Shown: in pieces, positions 33,651-40,882 of the stretch
Layout: each line of letters starts with the position of its first letter
Numbering within the stretch: the stretch's first letter is position 1
Source of the DNA: Candidatus Blautia faecipullorum
Lineage (GTDB): Bacteria > Bacillota > Clostridia > Lachnospirales > Lachnospiraceae
Assembly: GCA_019115125.1 (NCBI GenBank)
Contig: DXEG01000003.1
Coordinates: 1-64,000 of the forward strand
Reading direction: 5' to 3'
DNA length: 64,000 nt
Program-made: the position numbers and the translations under genes
Notes under the pieces: model-generated
Told to the model about the DNA's origin: nothing
Database searches by the model: none
What the model saw: the letters and a program-made list of their open reading frames with translations, nothing else

Positions 33651-33733
33651 TTTGTAAATCAATATTATGTAATGATGCCAGGTACGGAAATAAGCAGGCC
33701 GGTTCAGACAGGCCTTATGAGAACGGAGAGAAT

Positions 33734-35965
33734 ATGAGTATATACGAAACATTGAACGACATGCAGAGGGAGGCTGTTTACCATACAGAAGGTCCTCTTT
33801 TGATCCTTGCGGGCGCAGGCTCGGGCAAGACCAGAGTGCTGACTCACAGGATCGCCTATCTTATCGCGGAAAAAGGCGTAAGACCTTGGAATATCCTTGC
33901 GATCACCTTTACCAACAAGGCGGCGCAGGAGATGCGCGAGAGGGTGGATCAGATCGTGGGGAGCGACGCCGGAAGTGTCTGGGTTTCCACCTTCCATTCC
34001 ACCTGTGTGAGGATTTTGAGAAGGCATATCGACCGTCTGGGCTATGACAATAATTTTACGATTTATGATACGGACGACCAGAAGACCCTGATGAAGGACG
34101 TCTGCCGCAGGCTGAATGTGGATACGAAGCAGTATAAGGAGCGCGCCCTGCTGGCGGCCATTTCCCACGCGAAGGACGAGCTGGTCACGCCGGATGAGAT
34201 GGAGCTGAACGCGGGCGGAGATTTCCGGGGAAAAAAAGTCGCGGAGATTTACCGGGAATACCAGGCGTCACTGAGGAGGAATAACGCTCTTGATTTTGAC
34301 GACCTCATTGTCAAAACAGTAGAGCTGTTCCAGCACTGCGGGGAGGTGCTGGAATCTTATCAGGAAAGGTTCCGCTATATTATGGTGGACGAGTATCAGG
34401 ATACCAACACGGCGCAGTTTAAGTTTGTAAGCCTTCTGGCCTCCAAATATGAAAATCTTTGTGTGGTGGGCGACGACGATCAGTCGATTTATAAATTCCG
34501 CGGAGCCAATATCGGAAATATCCTTGGATTTGAGAGAGTATTTCCTGACGCCAGGGTGATCCGTCTGGAACAGAATTACCGGTCTACCCAGAATATTCTG
34601 GACGCGGCCAATGAGGTGATCGCGAATAATACGGAGAGAAAGCCCAAGAGACTGTGGACGGAAAATCCTCAGGGAGAACTGATCCATTTCCGGCAGTTTA
34701 TGAACGGCTTTGAGGAAGCGGAATATGTGGTGGGAGATATTGCGAAGGGCAGGAGGGAAGGAAGACTCCGTTTCCGCGACTGCGCGATTCTTTACCGGAC
34801 AAACGCCCAGTCCCGCCTTTTTGAGGAAAAATGTCTGCTGGCAAATATCCCCTATAAGATCGTAGGCGGAGTAAACTTTTACGCCAGAAAAGAGATCAAG
34901 GACCTCTTAAGCTACATGAAAACAGTGGACAATGCCGCGGACGATCTTGCGGTGCGCCGTATTCTCAACGTGCCCAGAAGGGGAATCGGAGCTACCACCA
35001 TTTCCCGGGTACAGGATTACGCGGATCGTATGCAGATCAGCTTCTATGACGCGCTCCGCGTGGCGGAGGAAATTCCGTCTATCGGCCGGGCCGCCTCCAA
35101 GATCGACGGCTTTGTTACCTTTATCCAGTCGTTGAAGAGCAAGGCCCAGTCCTATACGGTGGAGGAGCTTCTCGAGGAGATCATTGATCTGACAGGATAT
35201 GTGGACGAGCTGAAAGCGGAGGATACCGAGGAGTCCAGAGCGCGGATCGAGAATATTGACGAGCTGATCTCCAAGACGGTTTCCTATCAGGAGGCTATGG
35301 CCGCGGAGGGAAGAGAAGCCTCTCTTTCCGGATTTCTGGAAGAGATCGCCCTGATCGCGGATATTGATACAGTGGATCCCGGTCAGGATTATGTGCTCCT
35401 GATGACTCTTCACAGCGCCAAGGGACTGGAGTTCCCTTATGTATATATGGCGGGTATGGAGGACGGCGTATTCCCCAGCAGCATGTGTATCTTTTCGGCT
35501 GATCTCTCGGATATGGAAGAGGAGAGGCGGCTGTGCTACGTGGGGATCACAAGAGCCATGAAGGAGCTGACGCTTACCTGCGCCCAGCAGAGGATGATCC
35601 GGGGAGAAACGCAGTATAACCGGGTTTCCCGGTTTGTCCGTGAGATTCCCCGGGAGCTTGTAGAGCTGGGACATACCATTCAGGAGCATAAGCCGAAAAT
35701 GCCGGAAGTATCTTCGGGCAGAAGCAGTTATATGCAGATGAAGGCTGCGTTCCAGACAAAGGCTTTTCAGCCCCAGAATTTTAAGGTCTCCAAGGCGGAA
35801 TCCCTGGATTACGGTGTAGGAGACACTGTGCGCCATATAAAATTCGGCGTGGGGATCGTAAAGAATATCGTCGAGGGCGGCAGAGACTATGAGGTTACGG
35901 TAGACTTTGACAGAGCGGGTACGAAAAAAATGTTCGCGGGCTTCGCAAAATTGAAGAAAATCTAA
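33734..35965 (+). CDS. pcrA: ATP-dependent DNA helicase PcrA (UvrD/Rep family)
   Basis: PcrA is a 3'-5' superfamily 1A helicase used in repair and in removing RecA and transcription complexes from DNA. The 743-aa protein has all motifs: LAGAGSGKTRVL (I), ILAITFTNKAAQEM (Ia), VDEYQDTN (II), VVGDDDQSIYKFRGA (III), RLEQNYRST (IV), TLHSAKGLEFPYVYMAGMEDGVFP (V) and RLCYVGITRA (VI). The C-terminus has the tudor-like domain that binds RNA polymerase (VGDTVRHIKFGVGIVKNIVEGG). GGAGAG precedes the start; no other gene shares its direction immediately upstream except the structured RNA. Confidence 0.96.
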   Translation: MSIYETLNDMQREAVYHTEGPLLILAGAGSGKTRVLTHRIAYLIAEKGVRPWNILAITFTNKAAQEMRERVDQIVGSDAGSVWVSTFHSTCVRILRRHIDRLGYDNNFTIYDTDDQKTLMKDVCRRLNVDTKQYKERALLAAISHAKDELVTPDEMELNAGGDFRGKKVAEIYREYQASLRRNNALDFDDLIVKTVELFQHCGEVLESYQERFRYIMVDEYQDTNTAQFKFVSLLASKYENLCVVGDDDQSIYKFRGANIGNILGFERVFPDARVIRLEQNYRSTQNILDAANEVIANNTERKPKRLWTENPQGELIHFRQFMNGFEEAEYVVGDIAKGRREGRLRFRDCAILYRTNAQSRLFEEKCLLANIPYKIVGGVNFYARKEIKDLLSYMKTVDNAADDLAVRRILNVPRRGIGATTISRVQDYADRMQISFYDALRVAEEIPSIGRAASKIDGFVTFIQSLKSKAQSYTVEELLEEIIDLTGYVDELKAEDTEESRARIENIDELISKTVSYQEAMAAEGREASLSGFLEEIALIADIDTVDPGQDYVLLMTLHSAKGLEFPYVYMAGMEDGVFPSSMCIFSADLSDMEEERRLCYVGITRAMKELTLTCAQQRMIRGETQYNRVSRFVREIPRELVELGHTIQEHKPKMPEVSSGRSSYMQMKAAFQTKAFQPQNFKVSKAESLDYGVGDTVRHIKFGVGIVKNIVEGGRDYEVTVDFDRAGTKKMFAGFAKLKKI

Positions 35966-36153
35966 AATTTTAGATAATTTATGGTAAAATGCAAGGGATA
36001 GTGGTATACTATAACTTACAAGAAAATGAGCGCAGGCGGCATGAGATATGAGATGTCCCTGATATCAGACAGAAGACAGATCAGCGGAAAATGTCTGGCT
36101 CAGAGTACGGCAGTGTGGATGCCGGGAAGAATGAAGAGAGGATGGTACGCACT

Positions 36154-36381
36154 ATGAATATGAATGCAAAAATCGAAGAATTATTGGCGGTTTTAAAGAA
36201 AAAGGAAGATGAAAAGCAGAAAAATACAGTCCTCTGGGTACTGGCGATCATTGGTACTGTCGCGGCAGTGACCGGAATTGCATTTGCTGTATATCGTTTC
36301 TTTGCTCCGGATTATTTGGAAGATTTTGAAGAGGATTTCGACGATGACTTCGATGATTACTTTGAAGACGAGGAAGAATAA
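36154..36381 (+). CDS. Small single-pass membrane protein with acidic tail
   Basis: A protein of about 75 aa with an N-terminal helix (NAKIEELLAVLKKKEDEKQKN), one membrane segment (TVLWVLAIIGTVAAVTGIAFAVYRFFA) and a C-terminal tail made almost only of Asp, Glu, Phe and Tyr. I do not recognise a named function. The start is uncertain: ATG 36154 is preferred, with GAGAGG about 13 nt upstream; ATG 36142 or 36091 are possible. It follows pcrA and is ended by its own terminator. Confidence 0.65.
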   Translation: MNMNAKIEELLAVLKKKEDEKQKNTVLWVLAIIGTVAAVTGIAFAVYRFFAPDYLEDFEEDFDDDFDDYFEDEEE

Positions 36382-36390
36382 AGCATGGAT

Positions 36391-36424
36391 CAGCGGCTCC
36401 GGTTCCTACCGGGGCTGTTTTAAT
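36391..36424 (+). terminator. Terminator after the small membrane protein gene
   Basis: CAG-CTCCGGT and ACCGGGG-CTG (36391-36417) form a stem with one G-U pair, followed by TTTTAATT. Confidence 0.7.
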
Positions 36425-36541
36425 TAAGACATTCAGAAGCTGTCTGGAATTCAGGCGGCTGTTTTCTAAGACACAGCCCGGAAATGTTCGTGGCTTACAT
36501 ACCGGCGCTGGCCGGCAAAAAAATATAGGAACAGGTGAAGA

Positions 36542-37942
36542 ATGAAAAAAGGCGAGATATATGAAGGAATAATTGAAAAAATAGATTTTCCCAATAAGGG
36601 ATATGTAAATGTGGAGGATCAGAAGGTACTGGTTAAGAACGGTATTCCCGGCCAGAAGGTCCGATTTGTGATTCAGAAGAAACGGTCGGGAAGAGCGCAG
36701 GGCCGTATTCTGGAGGTGTTGGAGAAGTCCCCTCTTGAGACACGGGAGCCTCTGTGCGGCTCTTTTCCCCAATGCGGAGGCTGCATGTACCAGACCATGT
36801 CTTATGAGTCACAGCTTGAGATGAAGGAGCGGCAGATCCGGGAGCTTCTGGAGCCGGTGCTTCTTCAGGGCGGCCAGAGGGACGAAGAAGGAAAGGCGGA
36901 TTATATCTGGGAAGGGATCAAGGGAAGTCCGGAAGAGTTCGGATACAGGAACAAGATGGAATTCTCATTCGGAGATGAATACAAGGACGGTCCGCTTTCT
37001 CTTGGGCTTCACAAGAAGGGCAGTACTTATGACGTACTGAATACAGACGACTGCAGGCTGGTGCATAAGGATATGACGGATATCCTGGTCTGCGTGCGGG
37101 ATTATTTCCGGGAGAAAAAGGTACCCTACTACAAAAAAATGCAGCACACAGGGTATTTGCGCCATCTTCTTCTGCGCAGAGGCGTGACGACAGGAGAGAT
37201 CCTGGTACATATTGTCACCACAAGCCAGGAGGAACATGATCTGGAGCCCCTGAAGGAACGGCTCCTGAGCCTGAAGCTGGAGGGGGAGATCACGGGCGTC
37301 ATGCATATGATCAATGACTCTCTTTCTGATGTGGTAAAAAGTGACGAGACGAAAATTCTCTATGGCAGGGACTGGTTTTATGAGAAACTGCTGGGACTGC
37401 GGTTCCGGATCAGCACCTTTTCTTTTTTTCAGCCTAATTCCCTGGCGGCGGAGGTTCTGTATTCTATTGTGCGGGAATATATTGGAGAGACACGAGGCAG
37501 AGTGGTTTTTGACCTGTACAGCGGAACCGGGACCATCGCTCAGCTTTTGGCCCCTGTGGCCAAAGAGGTCGTTGGAGTGGAGATCGTAGAGGAGGCAGTC
37601 GCGGCGGCCCGGGAAAATGCCGCGCTGAACGGGCTTGCGAACTGCAGGTTCGTGGCGGGGGACGTCCTGAAAACTTTGGATGAGCTGGAGGAAAAGCCGG
37701 ATGTGATTGTTCTGGACCCTCCCCGGGAAGGAATCCACCCGAAAGCCCTCCCAAAGATACTTTCCTATGGAGTGGACCGGATCGTTTACGTCTCCTGCAA
37801 GGCTACCAGCCTGGCAAGAGATCTGGAGACCTTTCTGGAGGCCGGTTATGTGATGGAGAGGGCCTGCTGCGTAGATCAGTTCTGCGAAACCGTGTGGGTG
37901 GAGACGGTGTGCGTTCTTCGAAAGAAAGAACGGAAAATCTAA
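36542..37942 (+). CDS. rlmD: 23S rRNA (uracil-5-)-methyltransferase, RlmD/RumA-TrmA family
   Basis: A 466-aa SAM-dependent RNA m5U methyltransferase. It has an N-terminal TRAM domain (YEGIIEKIDFPNKGYVNVEDQKVLV), iron-sulfur cysteines (CGSFPQCGGC), SAM motif FDLYSGTGTIAQLLA near residue 323, DPPREGIHP near residue 395 and the catalytic Cys in VYVSCKATSLARDL near residue 417. Firmicutes RlmCD-type enzymes can modify U747 and U1939; which site this one modifies cannot be told. It stands alone behind an AGGTGA site. Confidence 0.93.
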   Translation: MKKGEIYEGIIEKIDFPNKGYVNVEDQKVLVKNGIPGQKVRFVIQKKRSGRAQGRILEVLEKSPLETREPLCGSFPQCGGCMYQTMSYESQLEMKERQIRELLEPVLLQGGQRDEEGKADYIWEGIKGSPEEFGYRNKMEFSFGDEYKDGPLSLGLHKKGSTYDVLNTDDCRLVHKDMTDILVCVRDYFREKKVPYYKKMQHTGYLRHLLLRRGVTTGEILVHIVTTSQEEHDLEPLKERLLSLKLEGEITGVMHMINDSLSDVVKSDETKILYGRDWFYEKLLGLRFRISTFSFFQPNSLAAEVLYSIVREYIGETRGRVVFDLYSGTGTIAQLLAPVAKEVVGVEIVEEAVAAARENAALNGLANCRFVAGDVLKTLDELEEKPDVIVLDPPREGIHPKALPKILSYGVDRIVYVSCKATSLARDLETFLEAGYVMERACCVDQFCETVWVETVCVLRKKERKI

Positions 37943-37951
37943 ATGTGATAC

Positions 37952-37980
37952 TTGTATGAAATTCACTGCAAATTTGATAC
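37952..37980 (+). promoter_or_regulatory. Possible promoter of the AI-2E family transporter gene
   Basis: TTGTAT (37952-37957) and TGATAC (37975-37980) have a 17-bp spacer, 60 bp before the GTG start. Confidence 0.45.
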
Positions 37981-38041
37981 AGAGGGGGAGAGTATTGGGG
38001 ACGGAAAAATGGAGTAGATTTTGACATCATGGAGGAGTAAA

Positions 38042-39103
38042 GTGGAGCGAAAGAAAAAATTTATTGTAAATGTTGTGTTTTATGCATTGATCCTTGTTCT
38101 TTTGTGGGTGGGATTTAAGTATCTGGTGACCCCTATGGTGCCGTTTATCATCGCGTTTTTTGTGGCGGCGCTGATTCAGATCCCTATCAGAAAATTCAAA
38201 GTACCCCCTGAAAAGAAGAAGCTGGTGTCAATTATTTTTTGTGTGATTTTTTACGGCATCCTGTTTCTGCTGGCGGCCTGGGCCGGTCTGAAGCTCCTGG
38301 ACGGCCTGGAAAACCTGATCCGGAGAGTTCCCTATCTTTATGACACTACCATTGTGCCGGTGTTTGAGACAATCTCTGAGTATCTGGAAGAATCTATGGA
38401 CAATGTACATCCTTCTGTGGCAAAAACCATCGAAAATTCCTTTAATCAGATGACGAACAATCTGGGAAGCTATGTATCCAGCTTCTCAGTAAAGGTAGTG
38501 CAGATCCTTTCCGGCGGACTCAGCGGGATCCCGGGATTTGTGATCAAGCTGGTTATCACCGTGGTGGCCACCTTCTTTTTCGCGGGAGATTATGAGGGAA
38601 TCCTGGCTTTCTTTAAGAAGTTTCTGACGCCGAAGCAGGAAACGCTTGTCCGCAAGGCAAAATCCTATGTGCAGAATGTTCTGTTTATTTATCTGAGATC
38701 CTATACGTTGCTTTTTCTGATCACCTTCGGAGAGCTTTGTCTGGGACTTCTGATTCTTGGCATGCCCTACCCGGTGCTTCTGGCCCTGGGGATCGCGGTT
38801 TTTGATATCCTGCCGGTTCTGGGAACCGGCGGTATCCTTCTTCCCTGGGCGGCCATTCTGGTGATCATGAAGAGTCACGGACTTGCCTTCGGCATCCTTC
38901 TTCTTTATCTGGTGATTCTGGTGGTCAGGAATATGCTGGAGCCGAGGATCGTAGGGAAGCAGATCGGCCTGCATCCGCTGGCGACTCTCGCGGCCCTGTT
39001 CCTGGGGCTGAAGCTTCTGGGTCTGGTGGGTCTGGTGGCTTTTCCGGTGGCTCTTACGGTGCTGTTTAATTTCAGTAAGGAAGAGCTCAGGGATAAGCTG
39101 TAG
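38042..39103 (+). CDS. AI-2E family transporter (DUF20/YtvI-like)
   Basis: A 353-aa membrane protein with about eight helices. It has VTPMVPFIIAFFVAALIQIP and the C-terminal block MPYPVLLALGIAVFDILPVLGTGGILLPW followed by VRNMLEPRIVGKQIGLHPLATLAALFLGLKLLG, the family core. Members are proposed to export autoinducer-2 or exchange ions; sporulation homologues (YtvI) also occur. The start is GTG 38042 with GGAGGAG close upstream; an ATG near 38029 is out of frame. Substrate unknown. Confidence 0.88.
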   Translation: MERKKKFIVNVVFYALILVLLWVGFKYLVTPMVPFIIAFFVAALIQIPIRKFKVPPEKKKLVSIIFCVIFYGILFLLAAWAGLKLLDGLENLIRRVPYLYDTTIVPVFETISEYLEESMDNVHPSVAKTIENSFNQMTNNLGSYVSSFSVKVVQILSGGLSGIPGFVIKLVITVVATFFFAGDYEGILAFFKKFLTPKQETLVRKAKSYVQNVLFIYLRSYTLLFLITFGELCLGLLILGMPYPVLLALGIAVFDILPVLGTGGILLPWAAILVIMKSHGLAFGILLLYLVILVVRNMLEPRIVGKQIGLHPLATLAALFLGLKLLGLVGLVAFPVALTVLFNFSKEELRDKL

Positions 39104-39169
39104 GAGGAAACCGACGGTGCAAAAAAGAGAGGTCTATGATATGATAAACGGGAAAGGCGGAGACAGTGG

Positions 39170-39532
39170 ATGGCAGAAGAAAAAGAAATCCTGTGCTGTG
39201 ATACAGAAGAAATTCATGAAGAACTTTTGAAAATTGTGAAGGATACTATGCCGGATGAGCTGGAGCTGGACGATCTGGCGGAGCTTTTTAAGGTTTTCGG
39301 AGATCCTACCAGGATCCGTATCCTTTTTATCCTTTTTGAGACAGAGGTATGCGTCTGCGATCTTGCGAAAGCCCTGAATATGACGCAGTCGGCAGTATCC
39401 CATCAGCTCAGGATACTGAAGCAGAGCAGACTGGTAAAAAACCGCAGGGAAGGAAAGTCTGTTTTCTATTCTCTGGCGGACAACCATGTGAGGACGATCA
39501 TTGCCCAGGGCCGGGAGCATATCCTGGAATAA
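39170..39532 (+). CDS. ArsR/SmtB-family metal-sensing repressor
   Basis: A 120-aa winged-helix repressor with LAELFKVFGDPTRIRILFILFETEVCVCDLAKALNMTQSAVSHQLRILKQSRLVKNRREGKSVFYSL. The VCVCDL motif in the third helix and the N-terminal CC pair (ILCCDTEE) are typical of thiolate metal sensors such as CadC or ArsR, which release DNA on binding Cd, Pb, Zn or As. No efflux pump gene lies adjacent in the window. The next gene (XdhC-like) begins 29 nt after its stop. Confidence 0.9.
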   Translation: MAEEKEILCCDTEEIHEELLKIVKDTMPDELELDDLAELFKVFGDPTRIRILFILFETEVCVCDLAKALNMTQSAVSHQLRILKQSRLVKNRREGKSVFYSLADNHVRTIIAQGREHILE

Positions 39533-39561
39533 AACACAGAGAGAAAAAGAGGTGGAGAAGA

Positions 39562-40593
39562 CTGGAAAAGAAGGAAATATACAGAATCCTCTCGGAAAAC
39601 AGGGACAGAAACAATATTCTGGCGACAGTTATAGAGGGAGAGGGAAACGGATCAAGATTTTTTTTCTCAGACGGAAAACTTCTTGGGGAGACGGACGGAG
39701 AACTGTTGTCCCGGGAGGAAAAAGTGCTGCTGACGCAGACAGAAGAAAGTGGGATCATAGAAATCAGCGGCCGGAAAATTTTTGTCGAGCATCTTAGAAA
39801 GCGTAATCGCCTGGTGATCTGCGGAGGAGGGCATGTGGCCCAGCAGGCGGCTCGTCTGGCGAAGCAGACAGGTTTTTATGTGACTGCTCTGGAGGACAGG
39901 CCCTTTTTCGCCGACGCTATGAGAAGGACCGGGGCGGACGAAGTGATCTGCGACAGCTTTGATCATGCAGTGGAAAAAATTCCCGGCGACAGCAATTCAT
40001 ATTTTCTGGTTCTTACCAGAGGCCACCGCTATGACGGCATCTGCCTGCGCGCGATCCTCCGGAAGCAAAGAGCCTATGTGGGTATGATGGCCAGCCGGGG
40101 AAGGGCGACGGCTATGAGGAAAGAGCTTGCGGCGGAGGGAGTTCCGCCGGAAGTGCTCTGCGAGATACATTCTCCGGTGGGATTGTCGATCCACGCGGAA
40201 ACTCCGGCAGAGATCGCCGTATCCATAGTCGCGGAGCTGATCATGACGAAAAACAAAACAAAAAAGACAAGCGGCTATGACGAGGAGCTTCTGGCCTGCC
40301 TGACAGCGGAGGGGGCGGAGAACCGGAAAATGGCACTCGCCACCATCATCGCCAGGAAGGGATCCGCGCCCAGAGAGATCGGGACAAAAATGATCGTGGC
40401 CGCCGACGGAAAAACGGTGGGGACCATCGGGGGCGGATGTATGGAGAGCCGGGTGATGCACCGCTGTCTTGGATTGCTGAGAGAAGGCACGCTCCGGAAC
40501 CAGATAGTCCGGGAGAAGATGACAGGGGAGGAGGCCGGGGAGGAAGGCCTTGTCTGCGGAGGAACGATCCAGGTATATCTGGAAACTCTGTAA
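39562..40593 (+). CDS. XdhC/CoxI family protein with two CoxI-like segments (probable CTG start)
   Basis: A 343-aa protein of the family that inserts sulfur or selenium into molybdenum hydroxylase cofactors. It has a degenerate N-terminal CoxI-like half (NILATVIEGEGNGSRFFFSDGKLLG), a Rossmann XdhC domain (RLVICGGGHVAQQAARLAKQTGFYVTALEDR, GMMASRGRATAM, HSPVGLSIHAETPAEIAVSIVAEL), and a C-terminal canonical CoxI domain (ALATIIARKGSAPREIGTKM, GTIGGGCMES). No ATG, GTG or TTG fits: AGAGGTGG (39549-39556) precedes an in-frame CTG at 39562. No hydroxylase subunits lie nearby. It follows the ArsR gene and may be cotranscribed. Confidence 0.82.
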   Translation: MEKKEIYRILSENRDRNNILATVIEGEGNGSRFFFSDGKLLGETDGELLSREEKVLLTQTEESGIIEISGRKIFVEHLRKRNRLVICGGGHVAQQAARLAKQTGFYVTALEDRPFFADAMRRTGADEVICDSFDHAVEKIPGDSNSYFLVLTRGHRYDGICLRAILRKQRAYVGMMASRGRATAMRKELAAEGVPPEVLCEIHSPVGLSIHAETPAEIAVSIVAELIMTKNKTKKTSGYDEELLACLTAEGAENRKMALATIIARKGSAPREIGTKMIVAADGKTVGTIGGGCMESRVMHRCLGLLREGTLRNQIVREKMTGEEAGEEGLVCGGTIQVYLETL

Positions 40594-40771
40594 TTGCTGC
40601 TGTTTATTTCTGGCATTTTTACCTGCCGAAAATGGGGCTGAAATCACGCAATTCAACATACTGGCGCATAGCCTGCCAGCTAGTGTCAAGCTTGCGAGTG
40701 AACAGTAACACAGACATAACCGCAGTGCCGTAAAAAGAAAGTATATAATACAATTATTCCGAAATATATGA

Positions 40772-40777
40772 TATAAT
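40772..40777 (+). promoter_or_regulatory. TATAAT box before the DUF1002 gene
   Basis: TATAAT (40772-40777) lies about 100 bp before the start codon, with only a weak TACAAT 17 bp upstream. The 289-bp gap from 40594 otherwise holds a CTGGC/GCCAG hairpin (40661-40679) and a segment TTGCGAGTGAACAGTAACAC near 40692 resembling the arm of the inverted-repeat family. Confidence 0.4.
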
Positions 40778-40882
40778 AAGGACGTTCCGGGGAGGCAGGA
40801 TGCATGAGGAAGAACAGAACTGTCTCTTATAACAGAACGGAAGTTTTGACGGGGAATGTCAGGATGAATGGAGGACAGAACA

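Noticed and set aside
33463-33657. 64-codon plus-strand frame in the gap before pcrA
   Set aside because: No ribosome site, and the region is explained better by dense RNA pairing behind a good promoter.
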